The notes beneath the pieces are model-generated. The model saw nothing but the letters and a program-made list of their open reading frames with translations, was not told the origin of the DNA and made no database searches. This document shows positions 6,747-15,247 of a stretch of 44,236 nucleotides of DNA, piece by piece. Position 1 is the stretch's first letter; the number at the start of each line of letters is the position of its first letter. The translations under genes were made by a program, and so were the position numbers. Origin of the DNA: Silvanigrellaceae bacterium (GTDB lineage: Bacteria > Bdellovibrionota_B > Oligoflexia > Silvanigrellales > CANGWC01); assembly GCA_947457515.1 (NCBI GenBank), contig CANGWC010000004.1, positions 1 through 44,236 on the forward strand, read 5' to 3'.

Positions 6747-8720
6747 GTGAATCACGTATATTCTTTTTTATCATTGCCGAATTTTGAGAAGAACTCCCTA
6801 AGTTTGAATGGTCAAGATTATGAATTTACTCATAAAAATATTTACCAACTCAAACAGGTTTTAAGAGATATTGAAAAAAACACATTATTATTTTTAAGCC
6901 CACAAGATTATCTTCATTCGTATGAGAGTCTTAAAGAAAACCCATATACACATGTCTATATTATTGAAAATATTGTAGATAAATCTACAATTGTTCAACA
7001 GAAGAAAGTTTTAAGAAATAAATATGAAAGATTCTTAGGCATGTCTATGGAGTCATCGTTACCTTTATTGAAACAGCAGATGATCCAAGCATTAGAAAAA
7101 TTCTATGATATTTCTGGGTTTCATAAACTCTCCTTATTAAGGCAACAAGAGTCAGATATTTTCAAAGAAATCAGTGAAGTTCTTGTTCAAGAAGCAGGAA
7201 ATACAGATGTTTTTCAAAATGTTCTCAGTCGTCTTTTAAAGATATGTCCTTCAGATGCAGGATTTATGTTTATTTTAGATAAATCTGAACCTGGACCTGG
7301 ACTTCGGCTAGTTTCTCAAAGATTTTCTTTAAGTGCTAAAACATGCTCCAGTCAGGATATTAGCCCTAAACCACAATTCTTATCATCTCCTTTAATAGCA
7401 ACTCTTTCACATTCTCTTTCTTTTATTCACTGGGCAGAAGGAGAAACACTCATTCAAGATGCTTATCCTGAATTAGACTTTAATACTTTTTCTTATAAAA
7501 TAAGATCTTTTTGTGCTATTCCCATTACAACTCCATCAGATCAAGTCATTGGATATGTTCTTCTTGTGAATAAACTTAAGGGGGAAGTGAGTCCCCTTAA
7601 AAGCCATAAAGATATAGAAGAACAAGTCCTCCCTTATCAAGGTCAAGACCTCAAAGTTCTTCATTCTGTTTGTCAATTTATAGGTGTTTCTTTAGATCAT
7701 GGTAGACTCATTAAAGAATTACATCATGTTTTTGAAAGTTTTATTCAAGCGAGTATTACAGCCATAGAATCTAGAGATCCTACGACTAAGGGTCATAGTG
7801 ATAGAGTTGCTTCTTTAACTGTAGGTTTAGCCGAGGCTGTTAATAGAGGAACAACAGGAGTTTATGGAAACATTACATTTACAGCAAATCAGATCCATGA
7901 ATTAAGATATGCTGCCTTACTCCATGATTTTGGTAAAATTGGTGTCAGAGAAGATGTTTTGAGAAAAGAAAAGAAACTCATGCGTTACGAAATGCAATGT
8001 ATATGTGATCGTATGGGACGAATGGAAAAACAACTGCATGTCCAAAAATTAGAACAATATATTATGGAACTTATGGCACAGGGAAGAAGTCCTCAACCTA
8101 TAGAGGTCAAAAGAATTCAAAAAGAGCTTGAGAAAGTCTCCTTAGAACTTGAAAAAATCTATGCAACTATTGGGGAATTGAATGAGCCAACAGTTCTTCA
8201 TGAAGATCAGATCTTAAAACTTCAAGAGATTGCTAAAATCAGGATTCAGATTAAAGAAGGACAATACATTCCTATATTACTTCCTGAAGAAATCGAAAAA
8301 TTAAGCATACAAAAAGGTTCATTGTCTCCATCAGAAAGATTAGAGATCGAAAGTCATGTGGTTCATTCTTATAGATTTTTGATACAGATCCCTTGGAGTT
8401 CAGAATATTCTAACATTCCTGATATTGTTCATGCGCATCACGAGAAGTTAGATGGTTCAGGTTATCCTAGAAGGCTATCTTCAGAAGAAATTCCTATACA
8501 AGCTAAAATGATGGCTATAACAGATATTTACGATGCATTAGTTGCGATGGATCGACCATATAAGCGTTCTATGACCCATGAACAGGCATTAAACATATTA
8601 GAATCAGAAGTGAAAGCAAATAAACTAGATAAAACTTTATTTCAAATCTTTACAGAAGCTAAAATCGCAGAAGTTTCCTTTGAAGAACAAGAGAATGAGA
8701 ATACTCGCCAAGCCGCTTAA
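6747..8720 (+). CDS. GAF/HD-GYP cyclic-di-GMP phosphodiesterase with long coiled-coil insert
   Basis: 657 residues, starting at GTG 29 bases after dnaB. An N-terminal region of about 130 residues is unassigned. A GAF-like sensor follows (about 150-325, SDAGFMFILD through IPITTPSDQVIGYVLLVNK). The HD-GYP domain begins at about 335 (SRDPTTKGHSDRVASL) with the HD pair H393-D394 in LLHDFGKIG and a canonical HHEKLDGSGYP at 564-574. These imply an active metal-dependent phosphodiesterase that turns c-di-GMP over to pGpG/GMP. The two halves of the catalytic domain are separated by about 170 residues, roughly 110 more than in standard members. The extra piece is charged and heptad-like (MRYEMQCICDRMGRMEKQL; EVKRIQKELEKVSLELEKI). 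It is probably soluble, as no membrane segment is visible. Confidence 0.93.
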   Translation: MNHVYSFLSLPNFEKNSLSLNGQDYEFTHKNIYQLKQVLRDIEKNTLLFLSPQDYLHSYESLKENPYTHVYIIENIVDKSTIVQQKKVLRNKYERFLGMSMESSLPLLKQQMIQALEKFYDISGFHKLSLLRQQESDIFKEISEVLVQEAGNTDVFQNVLSRLLKICPSDAGFMFILDKSEPGPGLRLVSQRFSLSAKTCSSQDISPKPQFLSSPLIATLSHSLSFIHWAEGETLIQDAYPELDFNTFSYKIRSFCAIPITTPSDQVIGYVLLVNKLKGEVSPLKSHKDIEEQVLPYQGQDLKVLHSVCQFIGVSLDHGRLIKELHHVFESFIQASITAIESRDPTTKGHSDRVASLTVGLAEAVNRGTTGVYGNITFTANQIHELRYAALLHDFGKIGVREDVLRKEKKLMRYEMQCICDRMGRMEKQLHVQKLEQYIMELMAQGRSPQPIEVKRIQKELEKVSLELEKIYATIGELNEPTVLHEDQILKLQEIAKIRIQIKEGQYIPILLPEEIEKLSIQKGSLSPSERLEIESHVVHSYRFLIQIPWSSEYSNIPDIVHAHHEKLDGSGYPRRLSSEEIPIQAKMMAITDIYDALVAMDRPYKRSMTHEQALNILESEVKANKLDKTLFQIFTEAKIAEVSFEEQENENTRQAA

Positions 8721-8752
8721 AATTGATTTTATTGAATTATTAACCCAAATAC

Positions 8753-8766
8753 TTGATCCAGATCAA
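8753..8766. promoter_or_regulatory. Perfect FNR/CRP-superfamily binding-site motif
   Basis: TTGATCCAGATCAA matches the FNR consensus TTGAT-N4-ATCAA exactly. Its centre is about 59 bases before the ATG at 8819. A start of transcription near 8801 would put it at the -41.5 class II position, with a weak -10 (TACTCT, 8789-8794). A regulator of the FNR/ANR/CRP superfamily could bind here. The regulator itself is not in the window. Confidence 0.5.
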
Positions 8767-8818
8767 TGTTTAGGGTGTCCTGATCTGTTACTCTAAGAGG
8801 CTATGCAAAGGAATCTCC

Positions 8819-9091
8819 ATGAAATCATCCATCCTTGAAGACGAAGTCGTTACACCTACACCCATCATTACACCTAGCACTGAACCAGTTCAGTGGAAAA
8901 CACTCCCTCCCAGCGTAGTTAAAGATATCGAACAAAAAAATATTGCTCGTAGACTCGCAGGTTTATCCCGTATTGAAATCAAAATTAGACGATGTATCCT
9001 ATGCTCCTCAATGTTTGAATCTGCAGGAAACCGAACCTGTGGATGTTCTAGCCGAAGTGCTGGAACGATTGCTGGCAGAGAAATCATTTAG
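8819..9091 (+). CDS. Small zinc-ribbon-like protein
   Basis: 90 residues. The N-terminal 30 are Pro/Thr-rich and probably disordered. The C-terminal third has four cysteines in the pattern C59-x2-C62-x11-C74-x-C76 (CILCSSMFESAGNRTCGC), typical of small treble-clef or zinc-ribbon proteins with 'CxxC-x-F-x-S' knuckles. This suggests zinc binding and contact with nucleic acid or another protein; the exact role is unknown. AAGGA lies eight bases before the ATG. The perfect FNR-like box just upstream suggests oxygen or redox control. It is flanked by the HD-GYP gene and the initiator tRNA. Confidence 0.75.
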   Translation: MKSSILEDEVVTPTPIITPSTEPVQWKTLPPSVVKDIEQKNIARRLAGLSRIEIKIRRCILCSSMFESAGNRTCGCSSRSAGTIAGREII

Positions 9092-9138
9092 ATAAAAGGT
9101 TGACATTAACTCCAGTCTTTAATAGATCTAATAATCTT

Positions 9139-9214
9139 CGCGGGGTGGAGAAGTTGGTATCTCGTCGGGCTCATAACCCGAAGACCGCAGGTTCAAGTCC
9201 TGTCCCCGCCACCA
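9139..9214 (+). tRNA. Initiator tRNA-fMet (anticodon CAT)
   Basis: A 76-base cloverleaf with encoded CCA. The anticodon loop is CTCATAA, flanked by the three G:C pairs (GGG/CCC) diagnostic of initiators. The T arm contains GGTTCAAGTCC. The 5' base is an unpaired C, as in bacterial initiators. Here position 72 is C, giving a C1-C72 mismatch where E. coli has C1-A72. The D arm is GAGA/TCTC. It lies alone, between the zinc-ribbon gene and the three secreted paralogues. Confidence 0.96.
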
Positions 9215-9311
9215 AAATTCCCTTTATTTAAAATCATCAATTTCATAAAAAACTTTAAACCCACATAAAAATTTTACTGTAAAATTGTAATTTTTTAAGA
9301 TAGTTTGCTGC

Positions 9312-10193
9312 ATGTTTTTTAAGTTACTTGTTTTGACTCAACTGTTTAAAGTTGCTGCTCTCTCAACTCCTTTTTCTAAAGCTCTCAGTTCTTTAAAGAG
9401 CAATGAAGCTCCTCAGATCTATCAAAAGTTTAGAGGAATATTATCTTTTTTAGAGAATGAAGAAGAAACAATACGGAAGACTTTAAAGCACATTCAAGAA
9501 AATGGCCATGAAGTCATCGTGGTTTCCCATAAAAAAGAAGCATCAGCCATTGCTTTAGAAGACAATCGAGCTACTAGTTTTTCTATACCTTTAAAGATAG
9601 CGATGGAGTTGTGTAGGGAATTAGGAATTCCTTATTATTATCATGTATTAGATGCTTTTGTAAACGTTCCTTTAAAATATCAATATGTTTTAAAATTATC
9701 CCTTAAACATGATGATGACTTAATGATGGGCTTGAAAAGATTGCTGGCCGAATCAGAGATCGTTGTTGATCAGTTTGTAGAATACGATAAAGAGAAAGAT
9801 AAACTACCTAAGATTTCAGGTTGGCAAGCGTTGGCTCATTTCTTCTATTTACTCTCAACATGGGAGAATGAGTATTTTCTTATGGAAGGCAGTCATGGAA
9901 ATTATGCATTATTTTGGAAATCAAATTTGTACCGTAACTTAGATAAATCTGAAAAAATTCTTGAATATGTCTATTTTCCTAAGAGTATGTATAGCCATTT
10001 AATTTATGATTTAGCTGTCAGTATGCCAGGAATCATAGACTTAAGTCCATTGAGGATGAAGGCAACGGAAAACAGAGATGTTTATCTTAATATTTCTAAA
10101 CATATAGATACGACAATAAATGAACTGAGACAGGCGTATGGCCCTGACATCAAACCTATCTATTTTATTAGGTCATATCCAAACGATTCTTGA
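9312..10193 (+). CDS. Secreted protein, paralogue 1 of a three-gene tandem family
   Basis: 293 residues with a short export signal (FFKLLVLTQLFKVAALS). No known family is recognised. It aligns along its length with the next two genes. The N-terminal half shares 'I-x3-L-K-x-I/S-x-x-(N/S)G-(H/Y)...' (KTLKHIQENGHEVIVVS). A middle segment has 'L-x3-(L/V)-(G/S)-I/V-P'. The C-terminal half carries the aromatic hallmark HFFYLLSTWENEYF, then a hydrophobic YVYFPKSMYSHLIYDLAVSM. All three end in a short strand, here KPIYFIRSYPNDS. Probably periplasmic or surface-located. No catalytic residues stand out. Confidence 0.8.
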   Translation: MFFKLLVLTQLFKVAALSTPFSKALSSLKSNEAPQIYQKFRGILSFLENEEETIRKTLKHIQENGHEVIVVSHKKEASAIALEDNRATSFSIPLKIAMELCRELGIPYYYHVLDAFVNVPLKYQYVLKLSLKHDDDLMMGLKRLLAESEIVVDQFVEYDKEKDKLPKISGWQALAHFFYLLSTWENEYFLMEGSHGNYALFWKSNLYRNLDKSEKILEYVYFPKSMYSHLIYDLAVSMPGIIDLSPLRMKATENRDVYLNISKHIDTTINELRQAYGPDIKPIYFIRSYPNDS

Positions 10194-10236
10194 AAAACTC
10201 AAATTCCTTTACATCACTTTAGGAATACTCGACGCA

Positions 10237-10264
10237 TTGACACATACAGATATGAGCCTATAGC
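10237..10264 (+). promoter_or_regulatory. Candidate promoter for paralogues 2 and 3
   Basis: TTGACA (10237-10242), a 16-base spacer, then TATAGC (10259-10264), in the 247-base gap between paralogues 1 and 2. The -35 is perfect and the -10 matches at four positions. The long leader (about 170 bases) contains a small hairpin (GCATTG-CTA-CAATGC, 10313-10327). Confidence 0.4.
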
Positions 10265-10440
10265 TTCAGCACTTTAGGCCAAGATTTTCTAGTCGATAAT
10301 AATGTTACACGAGCATTGCTACAATGCATCAGATCTATTACGATCAAAAGTTAAAACCAAAAAATATATACCTTTTAAAGGAACTTAAATTAACTTGATG
10401 AGTTTTCGATTCTCAAAAGAGTTTGATCAGGAGTTTGACT

Positions 10441-11274
10441 ATGAATAGAATCGTATTGTTTTTTATACTTTGTTTTGTTCCAGGTTACGCCATAACATTT
10501 CCTCCTGAGAGTATATCTTCGTTATATGCTCATGATTCCTATAGATGGAACAAAATACAGATTGTTAAATTCATCGCAAAGCTTAAAGAATCTGGTTACT
10601 TTTTATCTGCATTAGAACTTCCTAGGAATAAAGGACTACTCTACATAAGACGAGATCAAGAAGGTTTAGAAAGTGCTATTGATATTACTGATTTTAACGG
10701 TTTTCTAAATCACGATGTATTGACTTATTTACGTGCGGTTTCAATTCCTGTTGCTCGTAATATTTTAGATTTTATAGCTGAAACTCATATTTCTTTTCCT
10801 TATATTTATTCTGAAATTTTAAAGACCCAATCAAGAATTTTTGAGGATGCGGAGAAGCAGCTTCTTTTGCCACTTCAAGAAAAAAACCTCATCGCTCAAA
10901 ATTGGCTATGGGATAAGAGATATCCTTATTCTCAAATTATCCTTAATTTTTTTAAGATCCTTGTAGATTGGGAAAAAAACTATGCCATGATTAATCTCGA
11001 TAAAGGTAAATTAATCATGAAGTTAGATCATGAAAAAGAGCAAGAAAATCAAGTATTAGGAATCTTTTTTCCTTATAATCAATACTCTCAAACCATTCAT
11101 GTTCTAGTGGACTCTCTTTTAGAACCAAGAGATCCGCCATTATTTTTCGATAAATATTATTCTTAAGAAACTATGGATGGAGTTCATAAGGCTTTAGATA
11201 AAGTCACTCAAATGAAAGGTTATAGGAACACTCCATTCTATATACTTTATAATTTAAAAGATCCTAATCCATGA
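10441..11274 (+). pseudogene. Secreted protein, paralogue 2, interrupted by an in-frame TAA
   Basis: The start is ATG 10441, with AGGAG seven bases upstream; an in-frame TTG at 10423 precedes that site and is less likely. The signal peptide is IVLFFILCFVPGYA. The frame runs 241 codons to TAA at 11164-11166, then continues without a break for 35 codons to a TGA at 11272-11274. The part after the TAA (ETMDGVHKALDKV through NTPFYILYNLKDPNP) matches the C-terminal ends of both paralogues in length and pattern (compare KPIYFIRSYPNDS). The final TGA overlaps the ATG of paralogue 3 in an ATGA coupling arrangement. The gene is therefore most simply read as a full-length family member split by one nonsense codon, or a read-through gene. 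The truncated product lacks the conserved C-terminal segment. The hallmark NFFKILVDWEKNYA is present upstream. Confidence 0.7.
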
Positions 11275-12131
11275 AAAAACTTCTTACTTTAATAGGTACT
11301 TTGTTTTTCTATTTCCCTTTATATTCTGAAGATAATGATGATTTTTATCATATTTTGACTTTAAGCGATAAGCTGTACCCGACAGCTCATTGGGATATAG
11401 AAAAATTCAGATATATAACTAAAGTACTCAAAGAAAGTGGATATTTTCTTATTAATATTCGTTGTCCTGGTAAAAAAATGATTTTTTTTACATCAAGAGG
11501 AGATGCTGATGGTAAAATTTCCATGAGACCTTTAGACCTTGATAATGTTTTCACAGAAGAAATGATTCCTAAACTGCATGCATTAACAGGCGTACCTTTG
11601 GTGAAGCATCTATTAACTTTTTTAGAGTACAGTGAAGATCTCTCCTATCAAGATATACACCGTACAAGGGTTATTGGATTATCCGATGATTTGAGTTATA
11701 AATCTCAAATTCTTCTTGAAAAAGCACATGACCTAGATCCTGAAATTAAAGGCTGGTTAAGTCAAGGAGATATCCTAGCAAAACAACAAATCATAGATTT
11801 TTTCTATCTTATATCCACTTGGGATAAAAAATTTCATTTTATAAATTATGATGGAATTTATTATCTTTTTTTACAAGATCAAGAAGAATATGATTATCCT
11901 AAAGACCAGCCTTTGTTTATTCAAAGCGTTGTGTTTTCAGATCAAGAGTATCATCTTCCGATATATTCTCTGGTTTTAAGCATGTTAAATAAAATAGAAA
12001 TACTTTCAAGTGATCAGTTTAGAAAATATAAAAAATATATTGATATAGATCAGCATCTTTTTATAAAAGACAGTTACCTTAGAGGAGAAAAGCATTTACC
12101 TATAAATATTTTATATGGAAGGTTGCATTAA
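11271..12131 (+). CDS. Secreted protein, paralogue 3 of the tandem family
   Basis: 286 residues with an export signal (KKLLTLIGTLFFYFPLYS). It aligns with the two upstream genes: ITKVLKESGYFLINIRCPG (compare IAKLKESGYFLSALELP in paralogue 2), HALTGVPLVKHLLTFLE, and the hallmark DFFYLISTWDKKFHFINYDG. It ends LPINILYGRLH. Its ATG overlaps the TGA that closes the read-through frame of paralogue 2, so the two were probably translated in a coupled way originally. The last 21 bases overlap the convergent gene at 12111. Function unknown; probably periplasmic or surface-associated. Confidence 0.82.
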   Translation: MKKLLTLIGTLFFYFPLYSEDNDDFYHILTLSDKLYPTAHWDIEKFRYITKVLKESGYFLINIRCPGKKMIFFTSRGDADGKISMRPLDLDNVFTEEMIPKLHALTGVPLVKHLLTFLEYSEDLSYQDIHRTRVIGLSDDLSYKSQILLEKAHDLDPEIKGWLSQGDILAKQQIIDFFYLISTWDKKFHFINYDGIYYLFLQDQEEYDYPKDQPLFIQSVVFSDQEYHLPIYSLVLSMLNKIEILSSDQFRKYKKYIDIDQHLFIKDSYLRGEKHLPINILYGRLH

Positions 12132-12773
12132 TCTAATGATATTTTGAATGCTGTACAAGGCTTCAACGTATGACTCAAGATCTTTTCTGACTTCCTTTAT
12201 ACTTCCATTATGTAACGTTGCAGCATGTTCTAAGGTCAGATTATCCCATATATTTTGAGCATCTTTTTTAAGAGTTTCTACACAAAATTTCCAGAAATCT
12301 TTATTATCTCGAAAACTTTCACTGAATTCCTTTAAGAAAAATTCTAGATGATTTGCATAATAGAAAGCGGCTAAAGTAAATCTTTTATGATGCGGAAGAT
12401 TTTTAAAATTTTTAATAAGACCTTTCAGAGCCAAATCCAAATCCAAATCTAAACCCGGTAGATCTGGTGTATAAATTTTAGAGTGTAAGCTATCTTCTTT
12501 GAAAAGATAAAGAAGATAAAGTTCTAAAAATCCTTGATAACTATAATCTATGGGGTTATTAGACGTGGGTATATTTAATAAATCAATTCTTTGGGATGCA
12601 ATGCTTAAAATTTTAAAATGAGTTTCAAACTCTAAGGGCATCTTAGGAGGGATTTTGAGATGTGTAGGGAAAAGATGAATGAGTTCTGTGTCTATTAAAG
12701 CAGCATATAAAGGATTAACTAAAAATAAAGAGAAACAAAGAACTTTTGAAAGAGGTTTAGTAAGCATGTTCAT
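12111..12773 (-). CDS. Secreted helical protein, last gene of the glycosyltransferase operon
   Basis: 220 residues with a signal peptide (LSKVLCFSLFLVNPLYAAL). The mature part is helical and carries a short acidic Leu-Asp run (LDLDLDLAL). I do not recognise it. There is weak resemblance in style to the helical secreted proteins at the left of the window, not enough to claim homology. The ATG at 12771-12773 lies inside the end of the sugar-transferase gene (17-base overlap), so it is coupled to that operon. Its own end overlaps convergent paralogue 3. A role in exopolysaccharide or surface assembly is inferred from position only. Confidence 0.75.
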   Translation of the reverse strand: MNMLTKPLSKVLCFSLFLVNPLYAALIDTELIHLFPTHLKIPPKMPLEFETHFKILSIASQRIDLLNIPTSNNPIDYSYQGFLELYLLYLFKEDSLHSKIYTPDLPGLDLDLDLALKGLIKNFKNLPHHKRFTLAAFYYANHLEFFLKEFSESFRDNKDFWKFCVETLKKDAQNIWDNLTLEHAATLHNGSIKEVRKDLESYVEALYSIQNIIRLMQPSI

Positions 12774-14094
12774 TAATCAGTCCTTTAAAAGGTGTGAGAA
12801 CGCAGATTTTAAGGTCTAACCACAAGCTCCAATTTTGGATATACCAAAGATCATATTCTATTCTTTTCTCAAGGCTTGTATTGCCTCGCCATCCATGAAT
12901 TTGAGCCCAACCTGTAATTCCTGATTTTACTTTATGACGTAACATATAACCTGGAATTTGATGTCTAAAATGATCCACAAAATAAGGTCTTTCCGGGCGA
13001 GGTCCGACAACACTCATGTCTCCTTTGAGAACATTTATAAATTGAGGAATTTCATCAAGACTTGTTTTTCTGAGCCATTTACCTAATTTTGTGGTGCGAT
13101 CGTCTTGAGCTTTGGCCCATACAGGACCAGTCTCTGTTTCTGCATTGATATGCATGCCTCTAAACTTAAGACATTCAAATGTTTTGCCATCTAAGCCCAT
13201 TCTTTCTTGCCGATAAAAGATAGGTCCAGGACTTGTGATAAGGATCAGAATAGAGATGATTAAATAAACTGGTGAAAATAAAATAATAAACGTTAATGAA
13301 AAGATAATATCAAAAATGCGTTTGAAGATATGATATATGCCACTGAGACCGGAAGCATTAATGAGAAGTAACGGTTCATTTTGAAGATGAAAGACTTTAG
13401 GAGAAAGAGAAGAGGGTAATTCTTGAAAATAGGGAACAATAAAAATATCTCCAAGAGTATTGGAAAGAAGAGTCGGAATCCGGGAAAGAAGAGAAGTGTC
13501 TTTTGAATTTAAGCAAAAAATAACCATATTTGAAGATTGAAGATCCTTGGTTTGAAGATCTTCTGGATGGTAGATATTTGTTATTTTGAGAAACCATAAC
13601 TTTCGGAGTAGGTATTCTATTTTTTTGAATTTTTCTAAAGCTTCTGTGGATACAACAGCAATAGCTTTAAAATTAAGTAAATTCTTAAAAGCTTTTTTAA
13701 GAACGATATACGAAATAGGAAGAATTAAGGAGCTTAAAAAAACATAGATAAATAGGGTGACTCTACTGTAACGATGTTCAAATAAGAAAAATACACTGGT
13801 AATAAATAATAAAAAAGAAATTCCATGAGCTTTAATAATACGTCCTACATGTGTCCAACTAGAGGAATGATTGTTTTGATAAATACCTAAAAGAAAGAAA
13901 ATAAAGTAGTGGATAATGATCAGAGGAACGCCTAATATAAGGTAACGATCTAGAGAATCAGGGCCTCTGGGGAGATCAATCAGACCAGATTCAAATCTGA
14001 TTTGAAAAGAAGAAGTCCAAATCAGAGCTAGAATAATACCATCACTTACGATGTGAATTAAACGAAGAGTATCTAAAGAACGATGAATTTTCAT
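12757..14094 (-). CDS. Polyprenyl-phosphate sugar-1-phosphate transferase (WcaJ-like)
   Basis: 445 residues. The N-terminal part has four to five membrane segments and a degenerate CoA-binding-like domain. A further membrane hairpin (RIFDIIFSLTFIILFSPVYLI) leads into the cytoplasmic catalytic domain. The family motifs are all present: ITSPGPIFYRQERMGLDGK, KFRGMH, TTKLGKWLRKTSLDEIPQF, NVLKGDMSVVGPRPERP and the C-terminal GITGWAQIHGWRG. It would transfer a sugar phosphate from a nucleotide sugar to undecaprenyl phosphate, the first step of exopolysaccharide, capsule or O-antigen synthesis. It sits between a GT4 enzyme (20-base gap) and a secreted protein. The sugar cannot be told from sequence. 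Confidence 0.95.
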   Translation of the reverse strand: MKIHRSLDTLRLIHIVSDGIILALIWTSSFQIRFESGLIDLPRGPDSLDRYLILGVPLIIIHYFIFFLLGIYQNNHSSSWTHVGRIIKAHGISFLLFITSVFFLFEHRYSRVTLFIYVFLSSLILPISYIVLKKAFKNLLNFKAIAVVSTEALEKFKKIEYLLRKLWFLKITNIYHPEDLQTKDLQSSNMVIFCLNSKDTSLLSRIPTLLSNTLGDIFIVPYFQELPSSLSPKVFHLQNEPLLLINASGLSGIYHIFKRIFDIIFSLTFIILFSPVYLIISILILITSPGPIFYRQERMGLDGKTFECLKFRGMHINAETETGPVWAKAQDDRTTKLGKWLRKTSLDEIPQFINVLKGDMSVVGPRPERPYFVDHFRHQIPGYMLRHKVKSGITGWAQIHGWRGNTSLEKRIEYDLWYIQNWSLWLDLKICVLTPFKGLINEHAY

Positions 14095-14113
14095 AAACAG
14101 TTATAACAAAATT

Positions 14114-15247
14114 CTAAGTTTTTAGTGAGAGGTTATCAATGTATTGTCTGATGGATATTGTAAAAGAATCTCCAGAAAATTTTTGAGCATGTTGATAAAG
14201 AGCTTGTTTCTGTAAGGCTTTATCTAAAGCTAAGTGTAAAGCAGCTAACATGCTATCCCTTGACCCAAAAGGGAAAGTCCAACCTGTTTCTCCAGGGATC
14301 ACTGTATCTTTAGTTCCTCCTTCTTCTGGACAAACGATATAAAGACCTGCAGCCATAGCTTCGACAGGAATGATTCCAAAGTCTTCAATACCGGGATGCA
14401 AAAGGACATGAGACTGACGGTAAAGAGCTGAAAGCTGAGCATCTGTAGGTGAATCTACAAACTCTATATTTTTATGATCTTTAAAAAGTTTACGAGCAGT
14501 ATCAAATTCTTTTCCATGTCCCGCCGCAATCACAGAAATATTTTCTTTTGATAAAATCTGGAGAGCCCAGAGGTTCTTTTTATAAGGAACCCATGAGCCA
14601 AAAAGGAGAACTTTTTTATGAGGGGATAGTATAGATTGAGGATCATAAAATTTATTAATTTGGACAGGAGGGTGGATCACTACAGAAGGTTTTCCATAAT
14701 AGAGTTCACAACGTTTTTTTACAAAATGACTATTGGAAATAATATGATGACATCGAAGAGTACTTGTTACATCCCATATTCTTAAATGATGAAGAAAGTA
14801 GAAACGGATTCCAAAAAGAATATATTTGAATATCTTAAAAAGAGAGAAATTTTTAGGAACTTCTAAATAAGCATACATCTGATCCCAGGCATAACGCATA
14901 GGACTATGAAGATAGGTGATATGAGTAGCATCGGGACGAATGATAATGCCTTTTGCCACACAGTGGCTACTGCTAATCACAAGATCATAATCTAAAACAT
15001 TTAGGGACTCTATAGCTAAAGGAAATAGAGGAAGAAACCATTGATAAAATTTTTGGATAAAAGGAATTTTCTGAAGAAAAGAAAAGTGAAAATTTCTATT
15101 CAGATATTTTTTATCGAGAGCAAGATGAGGTTCTCCAAATAAAGAAAAAACATCTGCTTGAGGATAAATATCTAAAAGAGCTTCTAAAACTTTTTCTCCA
15201 CCCCTTCTAGAGACTAGCCAATCATGGACGAACGCGACACGCTGCAT
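14114..15247 (-). CDS. GT4-family (GT-B fold) glycosyltransferase
   Basis: 377 residues starting MQRVAFVHDWLVSRRGGEKV, the usual N-terminus of this group. That ATG (15245-15247) has AAGGA seven bases upstream (15255-15259 on the complementary strand), which favours it over the in-frame ATG six codons earlier. The C-terminal nucleotide-sugar-binding half shows SWVPYKKN, a conserved AGHGKE loop, and the E-x7-E motif in HPGIEDFGIIPVEAMAAG, then GETGWTF. It is probably a retaining sugar transferase acting on a lipid-linked intermediate made by the neighbouring WcaJ-like enzyme. It overlaps the end of the NFACT gene by 26 bases. Confidence 0.94.
   Translation of the reverse strand: MQRVAFVHDWLVSRRGGEKVLEALLDIYPQADVFSLFGEPHLALDKKYLNRNFHFSFLQKIPFIQKFYQWFLPLFPLAIESLNVLDYDLVISSSHCVAKGIIIRPDATHITYLHSPMRYAWDQMYAYLEVPKNFSLFKIFKYILFGIRFYFLHHLRIWDVTSTLRCHHIISNSHFVKKRCELYYGKPSVVIHPPVQINKFYDPQSILSPHKKVLLFGSWVPYKKNLWALQILSKENISVIAAGHGKEFDTARKLFKDHKNIEFVDSPTDAQLSALYRQSHVLLHPGIEDFGIIPVEAMAAGLYIVCPEEGGTKDTVIPGETGWTFPFGSRDSMLAALHLALDKALQKQALYQHAQKFSGDSFTISIRQYIDNLSLKT

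Noticed and set aside
8890-9087. Minus-strand open frame opposite the zinc-ribbon gene
   Set aside because: Fully antisense to a gene with a good ribosome site and an ordered cysteine motif; no supporting feature of its own.
11164-11166. TAA reassigned as a sense codon in this organism
   Set aside because: TAA is the natural stop of many intact genes here (for example gltG, dnaB, the HD-GYP gene), so a global code change does not fit.
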